Assembly (NCBI RefSeq): GCF_016908975.1
Contig: NZ_JAFBEX010000019.1
Location: forward strand, 47,882-111,881
Direction of reading: 5' to 3'
Length of the DNA: 64,000 nt
DNA from: Neobacillus cucumis
GTDB lineage: Bacteria > Bacillota > Bacilli > Bacillales > Cytobacillaceae
The notes below the pieces were generated by a model. It was given only the letters and a program-made list of their open reading frames with translations. It was not told where the DNA came from and made no database searches. The translations under genes and the position numbers were made by a program. This document shows positions 42,838 to 51,598 of this stretch, one piece after another (the first letter of the stretch is position 1; every line of letters begins with the position of its first letter).

Positions 42838-44241
42838 TTATAAGCTAGTTAATGGCAAAACAATTCGAACTTTAGTTCCGACTCCTTCTTGACTCTCAAT
42901 CGAGATCGTTCCATTATATTTTCCTATCAGCCTTTGGGCAATCGACAAACCTAGTCCAGTTCCTCCATTCTCTCGACTCCGAGCCTTATCAACTCGATAA
43001 AAACGATTAAATACTTTTGCTAAATGTTCATTCGGAATGCCAATTCCACTATCAACTACAGAAATAATGATGTCCTCGCCTGCTTGCTTTGCATTAATCC
43101 AAATCGTTTTATTATTGGTTGAGTATTGAATGGCATTATCTAATAAAATAATCATGATTTGCTCAATATGCTGCCTAGAAATAGGAATTTTAGGGATTTT
43201 AATCTCCACCTCTAAAAAAAGATTAAAATCAGGGTGGATGATTTCTAGATTTTTCACCAATTGATGCAGTGTTTCCGAAATATCAGTAATTTCTTCATTT
43301 TTTAATCTGGGATGCTCCGCTCTTGTAACATGTAACAAGTCATTAATTAATTTTTTTAATCTCGTGACTTCTTGGAGTGAAGCCTCAAGCGATTCATCCA
43401 AGATAGCAGGGTCCTTTTTCCCCCATCGATTTAATAAGGATAAATGGCCTTCTAATATCGACACAGGCGTCCTAAGTTCGTGAGAGGCATCTTCAACAAA
43501 ATGTTTTTGAAGTAAGAATGACTTTTCAATTTCATCCATCATTTCATTAAAAACAGTGGTCAAGGCAGTTAATTCATCTCTTTGCTTATACACGTTTATT
43601 CTTTCTCGGAAACCGTTTTCCTTGATCTGCTTCATTGCATTAGCTAGGTCCCTTACAGGTGTTAACAGTTGTTTAGCAAGTAAAAACCCACTGATGGCAC
43701 TTAATAAAATGGCAGCAACACCAAATATGGTCATTACCCCAAAAAGATTCCCCATCATTCTACGATAGTTATTTAATTGTCGTACAATTTCTACCGTGCC
43801 AGTAAAATTTTCTCCCTTTATAGGAGCTCTTGCTACAAAAGCTTCATTTCCTTCAATTGAAACTTTTTCGGTAACATTAGTTTTTGAGGGCTCTGCCTCT
43901 AAAACGGGGAAATCACCGTTTTTATCCGAAACAAGAATATTTCCATCTTTGTCATAAACTCTAATTAATTGATCTTTATCATTCATTTTCCTTAAAAACG
44001 CATGGCTTTTTTTTAAATTGACCGGATTCAGATACTTTGACTTTACATTGTAAAATGTTGTTATATCACTCATTGTTCGATTGATGGCGATTTCTTCACG
44101 GTTCATCATCCATTTTGAAACCGTATGATACTCTAAGAAACTAAATAAAAAGAATGTTAAAAAAATAGCTGTTGAACAGCTTAATACTAATTTTGTCTGC
44201 CAGTGAAGGCGATTAAAACGGCTGGTAAATTTCTTAATCAT
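42838..44241 (-). CDS. Sensor histidine kinase with HAMP domain (YkoH/ArlS-like)
   Basis: The 467-residue kinase has two membrane segments (about 18-38 and 168-192) around an extracellular domain, a HAMP linker (LLTPVRDLANAMKQIKENGF), and the phospho-His box FVEDASHELRTPVSILEGHL. The ATPase lobe has LLDNAIQYSTNN, DSGIGIPNEHL, FYRVDKARSRENGGTGLGL. It overlaps its response regulator gene by 4 bp (ATGA). The ligand is unknown; B. subtilis YkoH is the nearest type I can name. Confidence 0.92.
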   Translation of the reverse strand: MIKKFTSRFNRLHWQTKLVLSCSTAIFLTFFLFSFLEYHTVSKWMMNREEIAINRTMSDITTFYNVKSKYLNPVNLKKSHAFLRKMNDKDQLIRVYDKDGNILVSDKNGDFPVLEAEPSKTNVTEKVSIEGNEAFVARAPIKGENFTGTVEIVRQLNNYRRMMGNLFGVMTIFGVAAILLSAISGFLLAKQLLTPVRDLANAMKQIKENGFRERINVYKQRDELTALTTVFNEMMDEIEKSFLLQKHFVEDASHELRTPVSILEGHLSLLNRWGKKDPAILDESLEASLQEVTRLKKLINDLLHVTRAEHPRLKNEEITDISETLHQLVKNLEIIHPDFNLFLEVEIKIPKIPISRQHIEQIMIILLDNAIQYSTNNKTIWINAKQAGEDIIISVVDSGIGIPNEHLAKVFNRFYRVDKARSRENGGTGLGLSIAQRLIGKYNGTISIESQEGVGTKVRIVLPLTSL

Positions 44242-44915
44242 CGCATGACATATCCAATACCCCGAACCGTATGAATATAATGCCCTTCATTTTGGTCGTC
44301 GATTTTGTTTCTTAAGTATCGTACATATACATCCACCACATTCGTTTCCACGCCCGTGCTATAGCCCCAAACCTTATTTAAGAGTACTTCTCTCGATAAC
44401 ACGATGTTTATATTGCTCATAAAAGTAACTAATAAATCATACTCCCTCTTGGTAAGGCTAATGACTACATCTCTTTTTTTGACAACACATGATTCCAATT
44501 CTACTACAAGCTCTTTAAAAGTAAGGATTGTCACCTCATTCGATTGAAGTGCCTCAACTCTTCTAAATAGCGATCTCAATCTTGCCAATAATTCTTCAAT
44601 CGCAAACGGTTTGATGATATAATCATCTGCCCCGCTATCAAGTCCAGAAACACGATCTAGAACACTGTCACGAGCAGTAATCATAATAATCGGAATGGTT
44701 TTATTGAATTGCCTTATCCTTCGGCAGACTTCCATGCCGTTTAATTCCGGGAGTAGTAAATCAAGTAGAATTGCATCCCAACTCCCGGCGAGCGCTAATT
44801 GTAAGCCTATTCGCCCATCAGTGGCAACCGTTGTCTCATAGCCTTCATGCTGCATTTCAAGCTCTATAAATCTAGCCAAGCTCTTTTCATCTTCAATAAT
44901 AAGTAATTTGGACAT
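44238..44915 (-). CDS. OmpR-family response regulator (YkoG/ArlR-like)
   Basis: The 225-residue regulator has a receiver domain (IIEDEKSL; phospho-acceptor Asp in ILLDLLLPE; ITARD; Lys in IIKPFAIEELLARLRSLF) and a C-terminal winged helix (LTKREYDLLVTFM, VDVYVRYLRNKID, HTVRGIGYVMR). It forms an operon with the downstream kinase. A 42-residue membrane peptide gene lies just upstream on the same strand. Confidence 0.94.
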   Translation of the reverse strand: MSKLLIIEDEKSLARFIELEMQHEGYETTVATDGRIGLQLALAGSWDAILLDLLLPELNGMEVCRRIRQFNKTIPIIMITARDSVLDRVSGLDSGADDYIIKPFAIEELLARLRSLFRRVEALQSNEVTILTFKELVVELESCVVKKRDVVISLTKREYDLLVTFMSNINIVLSREVLLNKVWGYSTGVETNVVDVYVRYLRNKIDDQNEGHYIHTVRGIGYVMR

Positions 44916-44943
44916 ACTCCCACGCTCACATATGTTTTTCTAT

Positions 44944-45072
44944 TTATTTTAACTGATGTTTATCTCGAATAACATCAATGACTGCATGAATAATTTCAAT
45001 CGATTGGTACGATACGAGAGAAAGTGCAGTTAACGAAAAGAAGCCAACCATGATTAATCGAAACCAAAACAT
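44944..45072 (-). CDS. 42-residue single-pass membrane peptide upstream of two-component system
   Basis: AGGAGGA stands 7 bases before the ATG at 45072. The product begins MFWFRLIMVGFFSLTALSLV, a membrane segment, followed by a charged end (DVIRDKHQLK). The gap to the response regulator is 28 bp, so they are likely co-transcribed. Small membrane peptides of this kind can modulate sensor kinases; that role is inference. Confidence 0.62.
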   Translation of the reverse strand: MFWFRLIMVGFFSLTALSLVSYQSIEIIHAVIDVIRDKHQLK

Positions 45073-45230
45073 GTTGTATTCCTCCTAATCGAACTTTTTT
45101 CAGTAACTATAAAGTTATTATTCTGATTTAGCGTAGAATAATTGAGGGATTATCATTATCCTAACTCTCGTTATGGAAACTGTCATGAGAAAAAGATTAA
45201 AATCACCTTAGAAATTTTGGTAAATAAGTA

Positions 45231-45257
45231 AGCACACGCCTGAGAGGTCGTGTGCTT
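45231..45257. terminator. Hairpin downstream of mnmH
   Basis: AGCACACG pairs with CGTGTGCT around CCTGAGAGGT. The T run is weak on the minus strand (TACTTATTT). Confidence 0.65.
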
Positions 45258-45272
45258 TGTTCATCATTTAAG

Positions 45273-46340
45273 TTATACATGGTTAAATAAAGGAGGAATT
45301 GATAATTCCATAAGCTTTGTGACAATCCTCTCAGCAGCGTCAACAGGGTTATCAGCAAAGACATCAATAAATTCACCCGTGTAGTCTTGTCTAGCATGGT
45401 CGTAACGAGGATCATAATAGTGAACTAGTAAAGTCAAAATCATTTCTTGATAATTTTTTTGATTAAGCACCTCAGTTAGTGTTTTCCTAATTTCAGTATC
45501 CTTCACCCATTTTAAAACCTTTTCAATACCTAACGTAATTTTTTCTTCATACCATGATTCCTGTTCATAAGGCAACACATATTCAGAAACAAGATGCTTT
45601 ACTCGTTGTTCAAGAGGTGAATGGATGTACATATTCAATCCTTTAAATTTAACGTCCATCAATTCTTCAGGCTGAACTGCTTTGCCTATTCTTTTGCTTT
45701 CTGCCTCAACAATGCAATAATCGCTCCCTTGAATTTCCGTTAGTCCTTTAAATAAAAGTGAATCAAATGTCTTCTGGTTATGGCCTTCCCCAAGCCCAAT
45801 TGTACCAAAGATTGAGCCTCGATGAGCTGCCATTTCTTCCAAATCAAGTACAGGGTAGCCCTTTTTCTTTAATATTTTTAATACCTCCGTTTTTCCAACA
45901 CCTGTCATCCCATGGATCACGATGGCTTTTTTTGGAACCATTGATGGAATTTCTTCAAGGATATGGTGTCGATAGGCTTTATACCCTCCTTCCAGCCTCC
46001 ATGCATAAATACCTGCAAATTCTAAGAAAGTAACGACCGCTTTACTGCGCATTCCACCACGCCAGCAATGAATAATTAACTCGCCGTCTGTTTGATGGGA
46101 TTTAATGGTTTTTAAAAGGGCAGGAATCTTAGGAGAGACGAATTCCATCGCCTTCCATTTAGCCGCTGCCTGTCCCTCATGCTTATAAATCGTACCAATG
46201 ACCTGACGTTCTTCATTTGTAAATAAAGGAACATTAATGGCACTAGGAATGGCTCCATCCGCAAACTCAATCGGTGAGCGAATATCAATGACGATTGGAT
46301 CCTTGAGATTTAAAAGCTCTTCAACTGTTATGTCCTTCAT
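45273..46340 (-). CDS. mnmH: tRNA 2-selenouridine synthase
   Basis: MnmH (SelU/YbbB) replaces sulfur by selenium in the wobble 2-thiouridine of tRNAs, via geranylated intermediates. The 355-residue protein has an N-terminal rhodanese domain with catalytic Cys in IIHCWRGGMRSKAV and a C-terminal P-loop domain (IHGMTGVGKTEVL). Both are intact. It stands alone; the needed selenophosphate synthetase (selD) is not in this window. Confidence 0.93.
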   Translation of the reverse strand: MKDITVEELLNLKDPIVIDIRSPIEFADGAIPSAINVPLFTNEERQVIGTIYKHEGQAAAKWKAMEFVSPKIPALLKTIKSHQTDGELIIHCWRGGMRSKAVVTFLEFAGIYAWRLEGGYKAYRHHILEEIPSMVPKKAIVIHGMTGVGKTEVLKILKKKGYPVLDLEEMAAHRGSIFGTIGLGEGHNQKTFDSLLFKGLTEIQGSDYCIVEAESKRIGKAVQPEELMDVKFKGLNMYIHSPLEQRVKHLVSEYVLPYEQESWYEEKITLGIEKVLKWVKDTEIRKTLTEVLNQKNYQEMILTLLVHYYDPRYDHARQDYTGEFIDVFADNPVDAAERIVTKLMELSIPPLFNHV

Positions 46341-46548
46341 ATCTATCTGCTCCTAGCAAAAAAAGATCTTTTAATAATTTCTATACAAAACAAACAAAAC
46401 TTCCACTTCTGGAAGTTTCAACAAGACGCAACATCATAAAAATAGGTTTTTTATTATGATTATATACTTATTATAAAGAAGTTAATCCTTGCTATCAAGA
46501 AATTCAAAATCCAACCAACCCAAGAATTAACACTTACACTTCTCATAA

Positions 46549-46590
46549 GAAAAGGTCTACCTCTAAATAGAAGTGGACCTTTTTGTTTTT
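46549..46590. terminator. Terminator of the trp operon
   Basis: AAAGGTC...GACCTTT with an inner CTTCTATTTAGAGG hairpin. T-rich on both exits (CTTTTCTTAT on the minus strand; TTTTTGTTTTT on the plus strand). Confidence 0.75.
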
Positions 46591-47371
46591 AGACTTTTGA
46601 TTCCTGATTTAAAGCTGACATTAACTCTTCCATTTCGCTAAGACGCCCTTGCTCAAAAAGGTCAACAATCTTGCTTCCTACAATAACTCCATCGCAATAC
46701 TTGGTGATTTCATCAATTTGCTCTTTAGTTGAAATCCCGAATCCAGCCATGACCGGAATCGCACTAACATCTTTTACAGAAGATAAAAATTGCGTTAATT
46801 CTGCATCGTACTCATTCCTAACTCCAGTGATTCCTTTAACCGTAACTGTATATAAGAATCCTCTTCCTTTGCTTGAGATCTTCTTAATTCGTTCAAGTGG
46901 TGTGGTCAAGGTTACTAAACGAATTAATTCCACATTCGCAGCTTCCAACTCGGGTACAATGATATCCTCCTCCTCAATCGGCAGGTCAGGAATAATGCAG
47001 CCGTCTACCCCCGCATTCTGTATGTCACGGGCAAACTCAGAAATCCCGTAAGAATAAATAGGATTTAAATAGGTCATGAGAACAATCGGGATTGAGACTA
47101 CCTGTCTAGCCTTTTCAATCTCCTTGATAATCCCTCTTAATGTAGTCCCATTCTCAAGGGCACGTAGACCCGCCGCTTGAATGGTCGGTCCGTCTGCGAC
47201 AGGATCAGAAAAAGGTACGCCCACCTCAATAGCAGTGGCACCGAACTTTTCAAGTACGGTAAGTCTCTCGACTAAATTTTCAAGGCCTCCATCACCGGCC
47301 ATGATGTAAGGAATAAAGGCTTTTTTATTTTTCTGTTTTATTGCCGAAAACGATTGTTCAAATCGATTCAT
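46589..47371 (-). CDS. trpA: Tryptophan synthase alpha subunit
   Basis: TrpA cleaves indole-glycerol-phosphate to indole, which passes to TrpB. The 260-residue TIM barrel has the catalytic Glu in ATAIEVGVPFSDPVADGP and Asp in GCIIPDLPIEE, with the phosphate loop AGFGISTKEQ and VIVGSKIV. It is the last gene of the operon, one base after trpB. Confidence 0.97.
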   Translation of the reverse strand: MNRFEQSFSAIKQKNKKAFIPYIMAGDGGLENLVERLTVLEKFGATAIEVGVPFSDPVADGPTIQAAGLRALENGTTLRGIIKEIEKARQVVSIPIVLMTYLNPIYSYGISEFARDIQNAGVDGCIIPDLPIEEEDIIVPELEAANVELIRLVTLTTPLERIKKISSKGRGFLYTVTVKGITGVRNEYDAELTQFLSSVKDVSAIPVMAGFGISTKEQIDEITKYCDGVIVGSKIVDLFEQGRLSEMEELMSALNQESKV

Positions 47372-47372
47372 G

Positions 47373-48572
47373 TTACTTCCTCCCTTCGAGTCTTGCTTTT
47401 ACAGCATCTACATCTTTATCGCCACGTCCGGATAAGCAAATCACAATATTTTCATTCTCTTGCATTTCAGCTGCAAGTTTAATTGCATAGGCAACCGCAT
47501 GCGAGCTTTCAAGAGCAGGAATAATACCTTCTAGTTTGGATAATAGCTGAAAGGCATCTAGAGCCTCTTGATCTGTAATTGAAACATAATCAGCTCTTCC
47601 ACTGTCCTTTAAGTAACTGTGTTCAGGTCCTACCCCAGGATAATCCAGCCCTGCTGAAATAGAATGGGCCTCCTGAACTTGCCCGTCCTCATTCTGTAAT
47701 AAATACATCAAAGAACCATGTAAGACACCGGGGCTCCCTTTGGTTAAGGATGCGGCATGAAAATTAGTTTCGACACCCTGGCCAGCTGCTTCGACACCAA
47801 CTAATCGAACCCCTTCGTCCTCGATAAATGGATAAAACATACCAATTGAATTACTACCTCCTCCGATACATGCAACAACTGCATCAGGAAGGGTGCCCTC
47901 TATGGCTAAGAATTGTTCCTTTGTCTCCTTACCAATCACACATTGGAAATCTCTGACCATCATTGGGAATGGATGCGGACCCATAGCGGATCCTAATAAG
48001 TAGTGTGTATCATCAACATTCGTTACCCAATATCTCAAAGCTTCGTTTACCGCATCCTTTAATGTGGCGCTGCCTGATGATACGCCTACAACCTTTGCAC
48101 CTAGAAGCTCCATACGAAAGACATTCAATGCCTGCCTTTTTATATCTTCCTCACCCATAAAAATGATACAATCCAGATTTAATAACGCACAAACAGTCGC
48201 CGTTGCCACACCATGCTGCCCAGCTCCTGTTTCGGCTACAATTCTCCTTTTCCCCATCCGAACAGCAAGCAGCGCTTGACCAATGGCATTGTTAATCTTA
48301 TGAGCGCCAGTATGGTTTAAATCTTCTCTTTTTAAATAAATTTTTGCGCCGCCAGCATGTTTCGTTAAATTGTCAGCAAAATATAATGGCGTTTCTCTAC
48401 CAACATAATCTTTTAACAATCTAGCAATCTCTGCATGAAAAGCAGGATCTTTTTTGGCCTCTTCATAGGCATCATTTAATTCAATTACCGCCTTCATCAA
48501 TGTCTCTGGTACAAATCTTCCTCCAAATATGCCAAAATGGCCTTTTTCATTCGGCAATGTATAGGTGCTCAT
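47373..48572 (-). CDS. trpB: Tryptophan synthase beta subunit
   Basis: TrpB condenses indole with serine using pyridoxal phosphate. The 399-residue enzyme has the PLP Lys in LNHTGAHKINNAIGQ, GAGQHGVATATV, and the phosphate-binding GGGSNSIGMF. Intact and of normal length. The start overlaps the trpF stop by one base. Confidence 0.97.
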   Translation of the reverse strand: MSTYTLPNEKGHFGIFGGRFVPETLMKAVIELNDAYEEAKKDPAFHAEIARLLKDYVGRETPLYFADNLTKHAGGAKIYLKREDLNHTGAHKINNAIGQALLAVRMGKRRIVAETGAGQHGVATATVCALLNLDCIIFMGEEDIKRQALNVFRMELLGAKVVGVSSGSATLKDAVNEALRYWVTNVDDTHYLLGSAMGPHPFPMMVRDFQCVIGKETKEQFLAIEGTLPDAVVACIGGGSNSIGMFYPFIEDEGVRLVGVEAAGQGVETNFHAASLTKGSPGVLHGSLMYLLQNEDGQVQEAHSISAGLDYPGVGPEHSYLKDSGRADYVSITDQEALDAFQLLSKLEGIIPALESSHAVAYAIKLAAEMQENENIVICLSGRGDKDVDAVKARLEGRK

Positions 48573-49201
48573 TATCGTTTTCCCCCTACTTGTAAAGTTT
48601 TCACCTTTTCAATAAATGCTTTTATTTTAGAAATATCTTTCATTCCATTAGTCTCAACACCCGAGCTTACATCGACCATAAAAGGATTAATGATTTGTAC
48701 AGCTTCTTTTACGTTATCTAGATGTAACCCCCCAGCGAGAATGACCTTTTTCCCTACTAAGTAAGAAGTGTTTACCTGCTTCCAATCAAAGACGTGCCCA
48801 TTTCCTCCCCGATATTTTCCTTTTGGACCATCGATTAAAATATATTCGGCAGGATATTGACCAAGGTCGGTTAATGCATCGTTACCCTCAAAACTGACAG
48901 CTTTAACAACTGGGACCGTAAGACCCCGAGAAAATGAAGCTGGTTCTTCTCCGTGCAATTGAATATGGGTTAAACCAACAATGGATGCAATCCTTTCAAT
49001 TTCTTCCTTTGCTTCATTAACAAAGACACCAATTTTCATTACATCTGCTGGTAATACTGAAACAATTTCTTTTGCTTTTTCAGGTGTTACTTTTCGTTTA
49101 CTTGCTGCAAACACAAATCCTATGGCGTCTGCGCCATATTCCGCAGCTTTAAGGGCAGTCTCACTGTCCATAATTCCACATATCTTTACTTTTACGTTCA
49201 T
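48572..49201 (-). CDS. trpF: Phosphoribosylanthranilate isomerase
   Basis: TrpF performs the Amadori rearrangement in tryptophan synthesis. The 209-residue TIM barrel starts VKICGIMDSETALKAAEYG (catalytic Cys in KICG), with HGEEP, LIDGPKGKYRGGNGHVFDW, ILAGGLHLDNV and VDVSSGVETNG. It overlaps trpC by 4 bp. Confidence 0.96.
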   Translation of the reverse strand: MNVKVKICGIMDSETALKAAEYGADAIGFVFAASKRKVTPEKAKEIVSVLPADVMKIGVFVNEAKEEIERIASIVGLTHIQLHGEEPASFSRGLTVPVVKAVSFEGNDALTDLGQYPAEYILIDGPKGKYRGGNGHVFDWKQVNTSYLVGKKVILAGGLHLDNVKEAVQIINPFMVDVSSGVETNGMKDISKIKAFIEKVKTLQVGGKR

Positions 49202-49989
49202 TTTTTAACACCCTCTTGTAGTGGAAGGCGGAGATTAAGAAAAGATTCTTCTATATCCTGGCTGACCATAAAAGCCTCACCTACTAAAATTCCATTAGCA
49301 CCGGCATTTCGAACTCTCTCAGCATCTTGCTCCGTATGAATACCACTTTCACTAATGAGATAAGCATCTGATTTTTTCACTATCTCAGCTAACTGTTCAG
49401 TTACTTCGAGTGAAACAGTAAATGTTTTTAGATCACGATTATTCACACCAATGAGTTTTGCGCCTGTTTTAAGTGCTATTTCTAATTCATTTTGGTTATG
49501 GACCTCGACCAATACCTCTAAGCCTTTTTTCTTTGCATATTGAAACAATTCGTGTAACTGCCTTTCCTCTAACGCAGCAACAATTAATAAAATAATGTTA
49601 GCGCCATGAGCGGCTGCAACATCAATTTGCAACGGGCTGATAATAAAATCCTTACATAAAATCGGAAGATTAACCGCTTCTCGAACTGACTTTAAATCGG
49701 AGAAAGAACCTTTAAAAAAGGTCGAATCGGTCAATACAGAAATGGCAGATGCCCCGGATTTTTCGTAAATAGCGGCTTGCACAGCGGGCTCTACGCCATT
49801 ATTGATTAAGCCTTTAGATGGTGAAGCTCGTTTATATTCCGCAATGATTGAGATTTCATTGGCTGTTTGTAGTTTTTCTATCAATGATCTTTTAGGATAT
49901 TTAAATTCTTGAATGATTTCTTTACTTTCTTGAAGGAGTAAAACCTCCTTTTTTTTCTGTTCAATTATTCGGTCCAGAATAGTTTCCAC
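49198..49989 (-). CDS. trpC: Indole-3-glycerol-phosphate synthase
   Basis: TrpC closes the indole ring. The 263-residue TIM barrel carries IIAEYKRASPSKGLI (catalytic Lys and Glu region), VLCKDFIISPLQ-type sequence, GVNNRDLKTF and ISESGIHTEQD. It follows trpD directly with no gap. Confidence 0.96.
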   Translation of the reverse strand: METILDRIIEQKKKEVLLLQESKEIIQEFKYPKRSLIEKLQTANEISIIAEYKRASPSKGLINNGVEPAVQAAIYEKSGASAISVLTDSTFFKGSFSDLKSVREAVNLPILCKDFIISPLQIDVAAAHGANIILLIVAALEERQLHELFQYAKKKGLEVLVEVHNQNELEIALKTGAKLIGVNNRDLKTFTVSLEVTEQLAEIVKKSDAYLISESGIHTEQDAERVRNAGANGILVGEAFMVSQDIEESFLNLRLPLQEGVKK

Positions 49990-51015
49990 TTAAATCGCCT
50001 CTTTCTCGCCTATTCGTGATTTTTCAATAAGGGCGGTTAATTTTGCATATGCCGCTCCTGAATCAATGATTTCCTTGGCAACTTCAATACCTTCGACTAG
50101 GGAGTTGGCTTTCCCAGCAGTATAAATACCGATTCCTGCATTTAATACTACTGTATCACGTGGAGCACCTTTTTCCCCTTTTAGCACTTTCAAAAGGATT
50201 TCCCCATTTTCTTGCGAGTCCCCGCCCTTGATCTGGCTATTATCATATTGTGGGAGATTAACATCTTCAGGAGTAAATATATGGTTAGTAATTTTTCCAT
50301 CTTCTAAAAGGGTATAATGATTTTCTCCCTGCAATGAAGCTTCATCCATAAATCCTGCACCATTTATAACAACTGCCCTTTTACGTCCTAGCTTTTTGAG
50401 TACTTCGGCAAATACATTTAATAAATCCCTGCGACTAACCCCTAACAATTGATAATCCAGCTCGATTGGGTTTGTTAATGGACCAATATAATTAAAGACC
50501 GTCGGAATCTTCAATGCTTTACGTACTATCATTACTTTTTTTAATTTTGGATGAACGTGTGGAGCGAATAAAAAGGCAATCCCAATTTCGTGTAGGATTT
50601 CCTCGGTTCGCTCGGATGATAAATTTAGATTTACTCCGAGGTACTCAAGGACATCTGCACTTCCAGTCTTACTAGAGATACTTCTATTGCCATGCTTAGC
50701 GACCGGAATTCCTGCACCAGCAATAACAAAGGCTGATGTAGTACTGACATTAAAGCTTGATGAACCGTCTCCGCCAGTTCCACAGTTATCCAGAACATTC
50801 GGAAACTTCTGATTAAACTTTAAGGTATTGCCTTTCATCGCCCTGACGATTCCTGCAATTTCATCAACTGTTTCACCTTTTGATTTTAAACCCATTAAAA
50901 AGGCAGCAATCTCTGATTCGGAAACTTCTTCTCCTAAGATAAAATCAACCGCTTCTTCCATTTGCTGTTCAGATAAAGACTGTTTTTCAGCTAATTGAAG
51001 TAGGTAATGTTTCAT
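49990..51015 (-). CDS. trpD: Anthranilate phosphoribosyltransferase
   Basis: TrpD joins anthranilate to PRPP. The 341-residue protein has the PRPP motif NCGTGGDGSSSFNVST, AKHGNRSISSKTGSAD, and NYIGPLTNP. It overlaps trpG by 29 bp, implying coupled translation. Confidence 0.97.
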   Translation of the reverse strand: MKHYLLQLAEKQSLSEQQMEEAVDFILGEEVSESEIAAFLMGLKSKGETVDEIAGIVRAMKGNTLKFNQKFPNVLDNCGTGGDGSSSFNVSTTSAFVIAGAGIPVAKHGNRSISSKTGSADVLEYLGVNLNLSSERTEEILHEIGIAFLFAPHVHPKLKKVMIVRKALKIPTVFNYIGPLTNPIELDYQLLGVSRRDLLNVFAEVLKKLGRKRAVVINGAGFMDEASLQGENHYTLLEDGKITNHIFTPEDVNLPQYDNSQIKGGDSQENGEILLKVLKGEKGAPRDTVVLNAGIGIYTAGKANSLVEGIEVAKEIIDSGAAYAKLTALIEKSRIGEKEAI

Positions 51016-51598
51016 TTGATCTCATCCTCTCAATTTCATTTAAAAAGTTTTTTAACATTTGTTTTCCATCTGGAGTTCCAATCGATTCTGGGTGAAATTG
51101 CAGCCCGTAAACAGGATATTCTCTATGCTTTATGGCCATTATTTCATCATCATCATTGGAATGAGCCATACACTCTAACTCCGCTGAGAGATTACTTTCT
51201 TCTAAAGTCAACGAATGATATCGCATAACTTCTAATGGATTATTGAGGTTAGCAAAAACTTCCTTACCTTGATGTCGTATAAGGGATGTTTTCCCATGCT
51301 TAATGAAATGAGCCCTTCTTACTTCACTACCAAAAGCAGCGCCAATTGCTTGATGACCAAGACAAATTCCTAAAATAGGGATCGTCTTGTGGAAGGTTTG
51401 AATCAATTCTATACAGATTCCGGCATCCTCTGGACGGCCAGGTCCTGGAGATAAAATAATTGCTTTCGGATTCAACTCTTTGATTTGTTCCATACTTAAC
51501 TGGTTATTACGATAAACGACCACATCTTCACCAAGTTCTCCAAGGTATTGGTAAAGGTTAAAAGTAAATGAGTCAAAATTATCAATTAATAAAATCAT
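50987..51598 (-). CDS. trpG: Anthranilate synthase component II (glutamine amidotransferase)
   Basis: The class I amidotransferase supplies ammonia to TrpE. The 203-residue protein has IDNFDSFTFNLYQYL, the nucleophile Cys in ILGICLGHQAIG, and the His-Glu pair in GLQFHPESIGT. It lies inside the trp operon, whereas B. subtilis keeps its shared pabA/trpG in the folate operon. ATGA overlap with trpE. Confidence 0.95.
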   Translation of the reverse strand: MILLIDNFDSFTFNLYQYLGELGEDVVVYRNNQLSMEQIKELNPKAIILSPGPGRPEDAGICIELIQTFHKTIPILGICLGHQAIGAAFGSEVRRAHFIKHGKTSLIRHQGKEVFANLNNPLEVMRYHSLTLEESNLSAELECMAHSNDDDEIMAIKHREYPVYGLQFHPESIGTPDGKQMLKNFLNEIERMRSNETLPTSIS

